A DNA stretch of 64,000 nt from assembly GCA_965656785.1 (NCBI GenBank), contig CBFHLY010000014.1, positions 16,064-80,063 of the forward strand, given 5' to 3'. Position 1 is the stretch's first letter. Every line of letters begins with the position of its first letter. This document shows, piece after piece, positions 17,823 through 26,254 of this stretch. This stretch comes from JALQTD01 sp965656785. GTDB lineage: Bacteria; Bacteroidota; Bacteroidia; Flavobacteriales_D; Sanyastnellaceae. The notes below the pieces were generated by a model. It did no database searches, had not been told where the DNA came from, and saw only the letters and a program-made list of their open reading frames with translations. A program made the position numbers and the translations under genes.

Positions 17823-19403
17823 ATGGCCGGGCGGACGGTGCTGGAAGTGCGCGGGCTTTCCGTAGCCTTCGGGCAACAACCGCCCGTGACGCACGGCGTG
17901 AACCTGACGTTGAAGGCAGGCCAAATCACCGCACTCGTCGGCGAAAGCGGCTCCGGAAAAAGCGTCACCTCATCGGCCATCATGGGGCTGCTGCCTGCAG
18001 GCGGGCGCGTCGTGGAAGGTTCGGTGCGGGAAGGCGGGGTGGACTGGTTGCAAACCGGAGCGCCGCTCGGACGCGGGTTGTCCATGGTGTTTCAGGACCC
18101 CATGTCGTCCCTGAATCCCTCGATGCGGGTGGCCGACCAAGTCGCCGAATCGCTCATTGTGCACGGCGGCTTGGACAGGCGCAGCGCTTGGAAGGAAGCC
18201 GTTGCGTTGCTCGAAGCCGTGGAACTGCCTGACTCCGAGCGGTCGGCACGCAAGTACCCGCACGAGCTGAGCGGAGGCCAAAAGCAACGCGTCATGCTCG
18301 CCCTCGCCCTCGCTTGCAAGCCGCGGGTCCTCATCGCCGACGAGCCCACCACCGCGCTGGACGTGACGGTGCAGCGTTCCATCCTGGATCTCCTGCGCCG
18401 ACTGCAGGCCGAGCACGACCTGGCGGTGCTGTTCATAACGCACGATTTGGCGGTCGTCGCCGACATCGCGCACGACGTGGTGGTGCTGCGCAACGGTGAG
18501 GTCGTGGAGACGGGTGCCGTGCGGGACGTCTTCGGGCGGCCGGCGCATCCGTATACGCGGAGCCTGTTGGCGGCGCACCGGCGGCAGGTCCGGCACGAGC
18601 ACGCGGCGACCGGGCCGGTGCTCATCGAATTGGAGGGGGTGGTGAAGGAGTTTGTGACGGAGCGGGATTTGCTGGGGCGGCCGAAGGCGACGTTTCAGGC
18701 GTTGCGCGGCATCGATTTGGAGGTGATGCGGGGGGAGCGATTGGGGGTGGTGGGCGAGAGCGGGTCGGGGAAGTCGACGTTGGGCCGGGCGATGCTGGGG
18801 CTGATGCCGATCGAAGCGGGCCGGATTGCGTTCGATGGGGAGCCGGTCGATGCGGCGGATCGGGAGGCCATGGCGCGGTTGCGCAAAAGGGGGCAGTTCG
18901 TATTTCAAGATCCGTACGCGGCGCTGAACCCGCGGATGAGGGTGGGGGCGGCGTTGCGGGAAGTGCTGCAGGTGCACGGCCGGCCGGTGGCGGAGGTGGA
19001 GCGGCTGTTGGCCGAGGTGGGGCTGGAGGATGACGTCGCCGGGCGATTGCCGGGCGGGCTGAGCGGCGGGCAGCGGGCGCGCGTTGTGATCGCGCGGGCG
19101 CTGGCGGTCGATCCGGAGTTCCTCGTGCTGGACGAATCGGTGGCCGCGCTGGATACCGCCATTCGGGAGGCCGTGCTGCAACTGCTCGATCGGTTGGCAC
19201 GCGAACGGGGGCTCACGTACGTCTTCATCAGCCACGATTTGGAGGTGGTCGCGGCGTTTTGTGATCGCATCGCCGTCGTGCACAAAGGCCGCATCGTGGA
19301 GTTGGGGAAGGCGCAACGCGTGATGACCGAACCCGAGGATGCGTATACTCAGCGGCTTTTGGCCAGTCAACCGGGCCAAAAACTGCATCAGCATTTTGAA
19401 TAG
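17823..19403 (+). CDS. Fused two-domain peptide/nickel-type ABC ATPase
   Basis: Two ATP-binding cassettes of the OppD and OppF type in one 526-residue chain (GsiA/YejF-like). First cassette: Walker A VGESGSGKSVTSS near 40, LSGGQKQR, Walker B VLIADEPTTALD. Second: GESGSGKSTLGR near 315, LSGGQRARV, and LVLDESVAALD, which keeps the catalytic Glu although Ser replaces the usual Pro. Such proteins power uptake of peptides or small solutes, but no permease or binding-protein gene is adjacent. It starts two bases after hpd and may be co-transcribed with it. Confidence 0.9.
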   Translation: MAGRTVLEVRGLSVAFGQQPPVTHGVNLTLKAGQITALVGESGSGKSVTSSAIMGLLPAGGRVVEGSVREGGVDWLQTGAPLGRGLSMVFQDPMSSLNPSMRVADQVAESLIVHGGLDRRSAWKEAVALLEAVELPDSERSARKYPHELSGGQKQRVMLALALACKPRVLIADEPTTALDVTVQRSILDLLRRLQAEHDLAVLFITHDLAVVADIAHDVVVLRNGEVVETGAVRDVFGRPAHPYTRSLLAAHRRQVRHEHAATGPVLIELEGVVKEFVTERDLLGRPKATFQALRGIDLEVMRGERLGVVGESGSGKSTLGRAMLGLMPIEAGRIAFDGEPVDAADREAMARLRKRGQFVFQDPYAALNPRMRVGAALREVLQVHGRPVAEVERLLAEVGLEDDVAGRLPGGLSGGQRARVVIARALAVDPEFLVLDESVAALDTAIREAVLQLLDRLARERGLTYVFISHDLEVVAAFCDRIAVVHKGRIVELGKAQRVMTEPEDAYTQRLLASQPGQKLHQHFE

Positions 19404-19461
19404 CACAAAAAACATGAAATGATGCCTGCACCCTTGAACCCATCACCTGAAAAGGTGTTTA

Positions 19462-19478
19462 TTTAGAGCCATTCTAAA
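19462..19478. promoter_or_regulatory. Inverted repeat TTTAGA-N5-TCTAAA, candidate operator
   Basis: A perfect 6-bp inverted repeat with 5-base spacer, ending eight bases before the ATG of the secretion ABC gene. A related site lies at 49891-49907. Just upstream (19444-19457) is a short CACCT/AGGTG hairpin that may be a weak terminator. Confidence 0.5.
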
Positions 19479-19486
19479 CAATCACC

Positions 19487-21226
19487 ATGCCCCCGACGCC
19501 TGAACGACCGCGTACCGCGGCCCCCGACGCCGGAACATCCGAGTCCACCCGCCCGTTGAAGCGCCTGCTTCGCCTTTTGGCGATCGACCGGCGGGACATC
19601 CTGTTCGTCTACCTCTATGCCGCGGTCAATGGACTCGTGGCCCTGTCCCTGCCTCTGGGCATTCAAGCCATCATCGGATTGATTTTGGCCGGAAGGGTGA
19701 GCACGAGTTGGATCATCCTCACGATTATTGTCACCGTCGGAGTCGCCTTGAGCGGTTTACTCCAAGTTGTTCAGCTGAGCATCACGGAAGTCCTGCAGCA
19801 GCGGATTTTCACACGATCCGCCTTTGAATTCGCTTACCGCATTCCCCGCTTCAAGACGGAGGCCATGCGCGGAATTTACGCGCCCGAGTTGGTGAATCGA
19901 TTCTTCGACACGCTCAACGTGCAGAAGGGGCTGTCCAAGCTGTTGCTCGACTTTACGGCCAGCGGGTTGCAGATTCTGTTCGGCCTGATTTTGCTGTCCT
20001 TTTACCATCCCTTCTTCATCTTTTTCGGCGTGTTCCTGGCGGCATTGCTCGGCGCCATCGTGTATTGGACTGGACCTAAAGGACTGAAAACCAGCTTGAA
20101 GGAGAGCAGCGACAAGTACCGGGTGGCGCATTGGCTGCAGGAATTGGCGCGCGGCTTCAGCACGTTCAAGTTGGCGGGCCAAACCGAGTTGCCGCTCGAA
20201 CGGACGGACGGGTTGGTGCAATCGTATTTGGGCCACCGCAAACAGCATTTCAAACTGCTCATCTTCCAGTACAGCAGCATTGTGGGGTTCAAGGCGCTCA
20301 TCACCCTCGGCCTGCTGGTCATCGGCGGTTTGCTGGTCATCGACAACGAAATCACCATCGGCCAATTCGTCGCCTCCGAAATCATCATCATCCTCATCAT
20401 GAACTCCGCGGAGAAGCTCATCCTGACGATGGAGCCGATCTACGATGTGCTGACGGCGGTGGAAAAGATGGGGCACGTAACGGACATTCCGCTCGACCGG
20501 GAAGGGTCCGACAACAACGTGAACGCCCCGGACACCGCGGGCTTCAAGGTGCAACTCATCGATGTGGCCTTGCCGATGGGCCGGTACGTCAACCGGCCCG
20601 TCCTCAGCGGGGTCAACCTCGAACTGCCGGCCGGTTCGCGCGCGGCGGTGGTGGGACCGCCGGCGAGCGGAAAAACAGCCCTGCTCCACGTGCTCAGCGG
20701 GTTGCTGGAGCCCTCGACCGGGTCGCGCATCCTCAATGGAATTCCTGCGAAAAACTGGGACATGCGGGTGCTGCGCAGGCACATCGGCGACTACTTGGCC
20801 CAAGAAGTCATTTTCGATGGCACGCTCTCCGACAACCTCACCGTGGGCCGTGCGGGCATTGACATCGAAGACCTGCGCTGGGCTGCCGAAGCGGTGGGCC
20901 TCATGCCCATCATCGAATCGTGGCCCGACGGGTTTTCTACGCGACTCGGATCGGACGGCGAAGGGTTGCCCCAAACCTTCGTGCACCGCATTTTCCTCGC
21001 TCGGGCCATTGTGGGGCGGCCCCGTTTGCTCGTGCTGGACCCCTTCTTGCGGCCGTTCGAGGAGGCAGAACGCGAATCGCTCTCGGAATTCTTGACCCGA
21101 CCTGAACACCCGTGGACCTTGGTCGCTGCGACCGGGGACGCCGCCTTTTTGAAGCGGTGCACGCACGTCATCCACATGCGCGAAGGCCGCATTGAACGCA
21201 TTGAACCCCCTCGATCCGATGCTTAA
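19487..21226 (+). CDS. ABC transporter with degenerate nucleotide-binding domain
   Basis: 579 residues. An exporter-type membrane domain (about 35-330, several helices, e.g. LVALSLPLGIQAIIGLILAG) is fused to an ABC domain (about 365-575). Walker A is intact (GPPASGKT near 390) and a Q-loop Gln is present (YLAQEVIF). The LSGGQ signature is missing (GEGLPQTFVHRIFLARA stands in its place), the Walker B Glu is replaced by Pro519 (LVLDPFL), and the switch His is absent (VAATGD). Normal ATP hydrolysis is therefore doubtful. First gene of an operon with an HlyD-like adaptor and a TolC-like channel, so it belongs to a type I secretion-like system. The family may share this degeneracy. Confidence 0.88.
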   Translation: MPPTPERPRTAAPDAGTSESTRPLKRLLRLLAIDRRDILFVYLYAAVNGLVALSLPLGIQAIIGLILAGRVSTSWIILTIIVTVGVALSGLLQVVQLSITEVLQQRIFTRSAFEFAYRIPRFKTEAMRGIYAPELVNRFFDTLNVQKGLSKLLLDFTASGLQILFGLILLSFYHPFFIFFGVFLAALLGAIVYWTGPKGLKTSLKESSDKYRVAHWLQELARGFSTFKLAGQTELPLERTDGLVQSYLGHRKQHFKLLIFQYSSIVGFKALITLGLLVIGGLLVIDNEITIGQFVASEIIIILIMNSAEKLILTMEPIYDVLTAVEKMGHVTDIPLDREGSDNNVNAPDTAGFKVQLIDVALPMGRYVNRPVLSGVNLELPAGSRAAVVGPPASGKTALLHVLSGLLEPSTGSRILNGIPAKNWDMRVLRRHIGDYLAQEVIFDGTLSDNLTVGRAGIDIEDLRWAAEAVGLMPIIESWPDGFSTRLGSDGEGLPQTFVHRIFLARAIVGRPRLLVLDPFLRPFEEAERESLSEFLTRPEHPWTLVAATGDAAFLKRCTHVIHMREGRIERIEPPRSDA

Positions 21227-22571
21227 CCTCAGCGACAACTCCATCGACGGGCGGATTGATACCCAACCGTACGGCTCATTTGGCCTGTTGAAGAGCCGGT
21301 ACACGAATGCGTGGCTGCAGCGCTTGCTGGCCATCGGGTTCCTCGTCCTCGTCGCATTCGCCTTCCTGCCGTGGACGCAGAACATCCAGAGCACAGGCCA
21401 AATCACGATGCTCCGGCCCGACCAGCGTCCGCAAACCGTTCCGAGCGCCATCCCCGGTCGAATCGAGCAGTGGTACGTCAGCGAAGGCCAATACGTCCAA
21501 GCTGGCGACACCTTGGTGCGGCTCTCCGAGGTCAAATCGGAATACACCGACCCCGAACTCCTCGAGCGCACCCGCGAACAGCTCGCCGCCAAACAAGCCG
21601 GCGCGATCGCTTATGACAACAAGGTCACGGCCCTGGCCGCCCAATTCGATGCGATTTCCCAAGCCCGGGATTTCAAGCTCGCCGCGGCGGCGAACAAGAC
21701 CATCCAAGCGCGCCTCAAGGTCACCACCGACAGCGCAGCCATCGTGGCCGCCCAGCTCGACCTCGAAGTCGCCTTGGCCCAGCTCGAACGCCAGCGCACC
21801 CTGTACGAACAGGGATTGAAGTCCCTCGTGGACCTCGAATCGCGGCGCATGAAGGCGCAATCGGCGGAGGCGAAGATGACCAAGGCGTTCAACGATTTGG
21901 ACTACAGCCGCAATGCACTCGAAAACGCCCTCATCGAGCAATCGACGTTGGCGAGCGAATTCGCGGACAAGCTGGCGAAGGTCTCCAGCGAACGGTTCAG
22001 CGCCGAATCGGCCGGAGCGGAAGCACGCGGCGAAGTGGCGAAGTTGCGCAATACGTTGGCGAACTACGAGGCGCGCGCTGGGTTCCGCTACTTGCGCGCT
22101 CCCCAGTCGGGTCGGGTGACCCAAGCGCTCTCCATGGGCATCGGGGAAACGGTGAAAGAGGGCACGCCCATTTTGACGATCGTGCCCGATGAAACCGCCC
22201 TTGCCGTGGAATTCTTCGTCGAACCGATGGACCTCCCGCTCATTCATGTGGGCAACGAAGTCCGCTTCCTGTTCGATGGCTGGCCCGCCATTGTGTTCTC
22301 GGGGTGGCCCGCGGTAACGTACGGAACGTTCCCCGGTGAAATCGTGGCCATCGACCCCGTCATCAGCGCCAACGGCAAGTACCGGGTACTCGTTGCCGAG
22401 CGCATTGCGCAGCCTTGGCCGGAAGCCTTGCGCGCCGGTGGGGGAGCACGCGGCATCGCGCTGCTGGAAACCGTGCCCATTTGGTACGAGGTGTGGCGTC
22501 AGCTCAACGGGTTCCCACCCGACTATTACACCGGCAACGACACGGAATCGAGCAAGTCGAAGAAACCATGA
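21219..22571 (+). CDS. HlyD-family membrane fusion protein
   Basis: Periplasmic adaptor of 450 residues from ATG 21219, overlapping the end of the ABC gene by 8 bases. One N-terminal membrane helix (about 35-55), a biotinyl-lipoyl-like half (VPSAIPGRIEQWYVSEGQYV, with YVQAGDTLVRLS), a long coiled-coil hairpin (about 110-275) and the second lipoyl half with FRYLRAPQSGRVTQ, then a beta-barrel domain. Together with its neighbours it forms a type I secretion-like envelope-spanning set. Its cargo is unknown, and none of the flanking genes is an obvious substrate. Confidence 0.9.
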   Translation: MLNLSDNSIDGRIDTQPYGSFGLLKSRYTNAWLQRLLAIGFLVLVAFAFLPWTQNIQSTGQITMLRPDQRPQTVPSAIPGRIEQWYVSEGQYVQAGDTLVRLSEVKSEYTDPELLERTREQLAAKQAGAIAYDNKVTALAAQFDAISQARDFKLAAAANKTIQARLKVTTDSAAIVAAQLDLEVALAQLERQRTLYEQGLKSLVDLESRRMKAQSAEAKMTKAFNDLDYSRNALENALIEQSTLASEFADKLAKVSSERFSAESAGAEARGEVAKLRNTLANYEARAGFRYLRAPQSGRVTQALSMGIGETVKEGTPILTIVPDETALAVEFFVEPMDLPLIHVGNEVRFLFDGWPAIVFSGWPAVTYGTFPGEIVAIDPVISANGKYRVLVAERIAQPWPEALRAGGGARGIALLETVPIWYEVWRQLNGFPPDYYTGNDTESSKSKKP

Positions 22572-23956
22572 AACCGCTCGCCTTCCTGCTGCTTACCCTG
22601 TGCTTCACGCGGGCTGCAGGCCAAATCCCCTTCACGGAAAGCGACTTCCTTTCCGTCGTTTTGGCACATCACCCCGTGGCCCAACAAGCGGACCTCCTCG
22701 AAGACGCGGCAGCGGCTTACCTCCAAAAAGCCCGCGGAGCCTTCGACCCCAAGCTGTTCGCGCAGGACAAATCAAAAACCTACAGCGGCACGTCGTACTA
22801 CGACTACCGCGGAGCCGGCGTAGCGGCCGAAACGCGCTGGGGCATCGGGCTGGACGCGAATTGGAACGCGGCCGAGGGCACCTACCTGAACCCCGAATCG
22901 ACGCTGCCCGATGAAGGCCTGTGGTCCGTCGGAGCCACCGTGCGCTTGGGGCAAGGGCTGTTCACGGACGCCCGACGGACCGCCTTGCGGCAGGCCGAAG
23001 CCTACGTCTCCCTGAACGCTGCCCAGCGGACCGCCGCACTCAACGACCTGCTCCTCGACGCCGCCGACTCCTACTGGAAATGGTACAAGGCGCACGAAGC
23101 CGCCCAGGTCGCCGACGAAGCACAGCGCCTCGCGGAAGAACGCCTCGAAGGCATCCGGTCCTCGCTCATCGGTGGGGATCGCGCCGCCATTGACACCGTC
23201 GAAGCCCGACTCCGCTGGACCACCCGCCAACTCGAAGCCGCGCAGGCAGCCACCCTCCTTGCGGAAGCCCGAGCCAAAGCCTCGTCCTGGCTTTGGGGCC
23301 CCAACGGCCAACCGCAATTGCTCAGCGAGGCCACCGTTCCGGTCTTTCCCGAAGACCCCACAGCCCGAACCGCTTGGGTCCTCACCCACTTGCTCGACGG
23401 CGACGTGCGGGCGGCGCGCTGGGATGACCACCCGTTTGCCGAAGCCCTTTCGGCGAAAACCGAAGCCGCCGAAGCGGAAATCCGCCTTCGCCGGGAACTG
23501 CTCAAGCCGCAGTTGGACGCTCGGTTTTTGGCCTTGTCGGAAAGCCCCAATTCCCTGGACCTGGGCAACGATTTCGCGCTGGAGCTGAAGGCCTCGATGC
23601 CGCTGTTCCTGCGCAAGGAGCGCGGGGATCTGGCCCTTGCGCGAATCGAAATGGAATCCATTGCGCTCGACCGGTCCGCGAAGGCTTGGAAGTGGGAGAC
23701 CGAGGCCATCGGGGCAGGCAATGCGTGGGAGGCCTACCTCGCCCAATGGTCGAACGCCTTGGAATCCGAATCCTTGGCCGATCAGCTGCTGACGGCCGAA
23801 GAAACCAAGTTCGCGGCCGGAGAAAGCTCCCTGTTCCTGCTCAACAGCCGCGAGGCCAACTGGCTCAAGGCGCGCAAGATGCGGATCGACGCCCAGGTCG
23901 AACTCGCGATGGCTTGGCGGCGGATGGGTTGGATTTGGGGCGAGCCGCAGCCGTAA
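22568..23956 (+). CDS. TolC-family outer membrane channel
   Basis: 462 residues. Signal peptide (LLLTLCFTRAAGQ) followed by the long alpha-helical outer membrane factor fold, with two OEP-like halves (about 25-240 and 290-450) rich in Ala, Glu and Leu. It overlaps the adaptor gene by ATGA, closing the three-gene operon. Sequence identity to classical TolC is low; placement rests on fold pattern and context. Confidence 0.85.
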   Translation: MKPLAFLLLTLCFTRAAGQIPFTESDFLSVVLAHHPVAQQADLLEDAAAAYLQKARGAFDPKLFAQDKSKTYSGTSYYDYRGAGVAAETRWGIGLDANWNAAEGTYLNPESTLPDEGLWSVGATVRLGQGLFTDARRTALRQAEAYVSLNAAQRTAALNDLLLDAADSYWKWYKAHEAAQVADEAQRLAEERLEGIRSSLIGGDRAAIDTVEARLRWTTRQLEAAQAATLLAEARAKASSWLWGPNGQPQLLSEATVPVFPEDPTARTAWVLTHLLDGDVRAARWDDHPFAEALSAKTEAAEAEIRLRRELLKPQLDARFLALSESPNSLDLGNDFALELKASMPLFLRKERGDLALARIEMESIALDRSAKAWKWETEAIGAGNAWEAYLAQWSNALESESLADQLLTAEETKFAAGESSLFLLNSREANWLKARKMRIDAQVELAMAWRRMGWIWGEPQP

Positions 23957-23980
23957 GGAGGTGACCGGCGCCGCTCGCCT

Positions 23981-23988
23981 TAACTTTG
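23981..23988 (+). promoter_or_regulatory. -7 element TAACTTTG before enoyl-CoA hydratase
   Basis: Exact TAnnTTTG match, 19 bases before the ATG at 24008. No TTG at the expected distance. Confidence 0.5.
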
Positions 23989-24007
23989 TGGCTCGAACTC
24001 CCATTCC

Positions 24008-24775
24008 ATGCTCATTCTCAGCGAACTCCACGAGGGACTGCTCGTCCTGACCATCAACCGCCCCGAAGCCCTCAACGCGCTCAATGGCGAAGTCATCCGC
24101 GCCCTGTCGGAAGCCATCCAAGCGGCGTCCACGAACAACGAAGTGCGCGCCCTGATCCTCACCGGAAGCGGGGAGAAAGCCTTCGTGGCCGGCGCGGACA
24201 TCAAGGAATTCGCGGAGTTCAATGCCGAGCAAGGGCGAGCGCTGGCGGCACAGGGCCAAACCGCCCTGTTCGATTTGGTCGAGCAATGCCCGAAGCCGGT
24301 CATCGCTGCCGTCAACGGGTACGCACTCGGGGGCGGACTCGAGCTGGCCATGGCGGCCCACATCCGGATCGCGTCGGAGAACGCGCTGCTCGGACTTCCG
24401 GAAGTTTCCCTCGGCGTGATCCCCGGCTACGGCGGGACGCAGCGTTTGCCGCAGCTGGTCGGAAAGGGGAAGGCGATGGAGATGATCCTGACCGCGCGCG
24501 CCATTCCGGCGAGCGACGCGTTGGCGTGTGGCCTCGTGAATGCGGTGGTCCCTCAGGCCGAGCTCTTGAATGCCGCGAAGCAGTTGGCAGGCCAAATCAT
24601 GAAAAACGCCCCGACCGCCCTCTCCGCGGCCTTGAAGTCCGTGCTCGCGGGCTACAACCGGGACGGATTCGGTGCGGAAATCGAGCACTTCGGGGCTTGC
24701 TTCGAAACCGAGGATTTCCGGGAAGGCACGCAAGCCTTCATCGCCAAGCGCAAACCCCAATTCCCCGGGAAATGA
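24008..24775 (+). CDS. Enoyl-CoA hydratase/isomerase (crotonase family)
   Basis: Likely adds water to trans-2-enoyl-CoA in fatty acid or amino acid breakdown. 255 residues, typical for the family. Oxyanion-hole segments AFVAGADIKEF and AAVNGYALGGGLELAM are intact, and both catalytic Glu appear to be present (LGLPEVSLGVIPGYGGTQRL). Exact substrate not predictable; short-chain crotonase is the best guess. The stop overlaps the dut start by ATGA. Downstream genes through the EnvC-like gene are closely packed on the same strand. Confidence 0.9.
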   Translation: MLILSELHEGLLVLTINRPEALNALNGEVIRALSEAIQAASTNNEVRALILTGSGEKAFVAGADIKEFAEFNAEQGRALAAQGQTALFDLVEQCPKPVIAAVNGYALGGGLELAMAAHIRIASENALLGLPEVSLGVIPGYGGTQRLPQLVGKGKAMEMILTARAIPASDALACGLVNAVVPQAELLNAAKQLAGQIMKNAPTALSAALKSVLAGYNRDGFGAEIEHFGACFETEDFREGTQAFIAKRKPQFPGK

Positions 24776-25206
24776 CGGTCGCAGTCCGCAACCGCTCCGG
24801 CCAAGCCCTCCCCGAGTACGCCACGGCCCTGAGCGCTGGCCTCGATGTCCGCGCCTGCCTCGAATCGCCCATCACCCTCGCGCCGGGCACGTACCAACTC
24901 GTGCCGACGGGGTTGTACGTCGCGTTGCCCGAAGGGACGGAATTGCAGGTTCGGCCGAGAAGCGGTTTGGCCTTCAAGCACGGCGTGACGGTGCTCAACG
25001 CGCCGGGGACGATCGATGCGGATTACCGCGGCGAAATCGGGGTGCTCCTCATCAACCACGGGCCGATGCCCTTCCGCATCGAACACGGTGACCGCATCGC
25101 CCAACTCGTGCTGGCGCGCTTCGAACGGATCGCGTGGCACGAGGTCGAGGAGCTGCCTTCCACCGCACGCGGCATCGGCGGCTTCGGCTCGACCGGAACG
25201 AACTGA
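24772..25206 (+). CDS. dut: dUTP diphosphatase
   Basis: Hydrolyses dUTP to dUMP, keeping uracil out of DNA and supplying dTMP synthesis. 144 residues, trimeric dUTPase family. Motifs in order: AGLDVRA (1), RPRSGLAFKHG (2), NAPGTIDADYRGEIGV (3, catalytic Asp), GDRIAQLVLAR (4) and RGIGGFGSTG (5). ATG at 24772 overlaps the hydratase stop. Confidence 0.96.
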   Translation: MTVAVRNRSGQALPEYATALSAGLDVRACLESPITLAPGTYQLVPTGLYVALPEGTELQVRPRSGLAFKHGVTVLNAPGTIDADYRGEIGVLLINHGPMPFRIEHGDRIAQLVLARFERIAWHEVEELPSTARGIGGFGSTGTN

Positions 25207-25255
25207 ACGCGCGCGCATTCCGTTGTAACTTCACGCCTTCGAACCCACCGTCCGC

Positions 25256-26254
25256 ATGAACATCATCGTCCCCATGGCCGGCCGAGGCAGCCGGTTGCGC
25301 CCCCACACCTTGACCGTCCCCAAACCGCTCATTCCGGTGGCCGGCAAGCCCATCGTGGAGCGGCTCGTGGAAGACATCGTGGCCCGGAGCGGCGAACCCG
25401 TGGAGGAGATTGCGTTCGTCATCGGCGACTTTGGGGCGGAAGCGGAGGCGCAGTTGCTGGCGGTGGCGGAACGGCTAGGGGCGAAGGGCCGGATTTGTTA
25501 CCAGCGCGAACCACTGGGGACGGCGCACGCGATTTTATGCGGGCGCGAGTGCCTGAACGGGCCGGTCGTGGTGGCGTTTGCGGACACGTTGTTCCGGGCG
25601 GACTTCACCATCGACCCGTCGGCGGATGGCGTGCTGTTCGTACAGCGCATCGAGGACCCGAGTGCCTTCGGCGTGGTGGTGACCGATGAGGAAGGGGCGA
25701 TCGTGGATTACGTGGAAAAGCCAACGGAATGGGTGGGTGATTTGGCCATGATCGGCATTTACGCGTTCAAAGACGGCGAACGGCTCGAGCGCGAACTGCA
25801 GCGGCTCATCGACGAGGACGTGCGCCACGGCGGCGAATACCAACTGCCCGACGCGCTCCGCAACATGACGAACGCAGGGCTGCGCTTCCTGCCCGGCGAG
25901 GTCAGCGAGTGGATGGATTGCGGGAACAAGCCCGTGACGGTCGAAACGAACCGCCGCATCCTTGAACTCACGGAAAGCCACGCGGACCCGACCGCGGTGA
26001 CCACCGACAGCGTCATCCTCCATCCGGTGTTCATCGGGGCGGGGGCGCGCATTGAACGCTCGGTCATCGGACCGCACGTGAGCATCGGAGCGGGCACGGT
26101 TGTTGCGGACAGCCGCATCGACAACGCCCTCATTCAAGACCACAGCACCATCGAAAACGCCCGGCTTTCCGGCGCGATGATCGGCAGCCATGCCCGCGTG
26201 GACGGCGGGGTGCGCGATGTGAGTTTGGGGGATTATTCGACGATTCAGGGATGA
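25256..26254 (+). CDS. Sugar-phosphate nucleotidyltransferase with left-handed helix tail
   Basis: Activates a sugar 1-phosphate with an NTP for cell-surface glycan synthesis. 332 residues. N-terminal NTP_transferase domain with PMAGRGSRLRPHTLTVPKPL and PIVERLVEDI. The C-terminal hexapeptide repeats (about 255-330; IGAGARIERSVIGPHVSIGAG) form a left-handed beta-helix. It could be a glucose-1-phosphate thymidylyltransferase or mannose-1-phosphate guanylyltransferase; sequence alone does not decide. A TAACTTCA element at 25226-25233 may be its -7 box. The stop overlaps the next gene by ATGA. Confidence 0.88.
   Translation: MNIIVPMAGRGSRLRPHTLTVPKPLIPVAGKPIVERLVEDIVARSGEPVEEIAFVIGDFGAEAEAQLLAVAERLGAKGRICYQREPLGTAHAILCGRECLNGPVVVAFADTLFRADFTIDPSADGVLFVQRIEDPSAFGVVVTDEEGAIVDYVEKPTEWVGDLAMIGIYAFKDGERLERELQRLIDEDVRHGGEYQLPDALRNMTNAGLRFLPGEVSEWMDCGNKPVTVETNRRILELTESHADPTAVTTDSVILHPVFIGAGARIERSVIGPHVSIGAGTVVADSRIDNALIQDHSTIENARLSGAMIGSHARVDGGVRDVSLGDYSTIQG

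Noticed and set aside
17970..19415. 481-codon minus-strand frame opposite the ABC ATPase
   Set aside because: Shadow of a gene with two complete ATP-binding cassettes; composition is His/Arg/Gln-rich and meaningless.
22772..24760. 662-codon minus-strand frame spanning the TolC-like and hydratase genes
   Set aside because: It crosses a real intergenic promoter region and lies opposite two well-supported genes.
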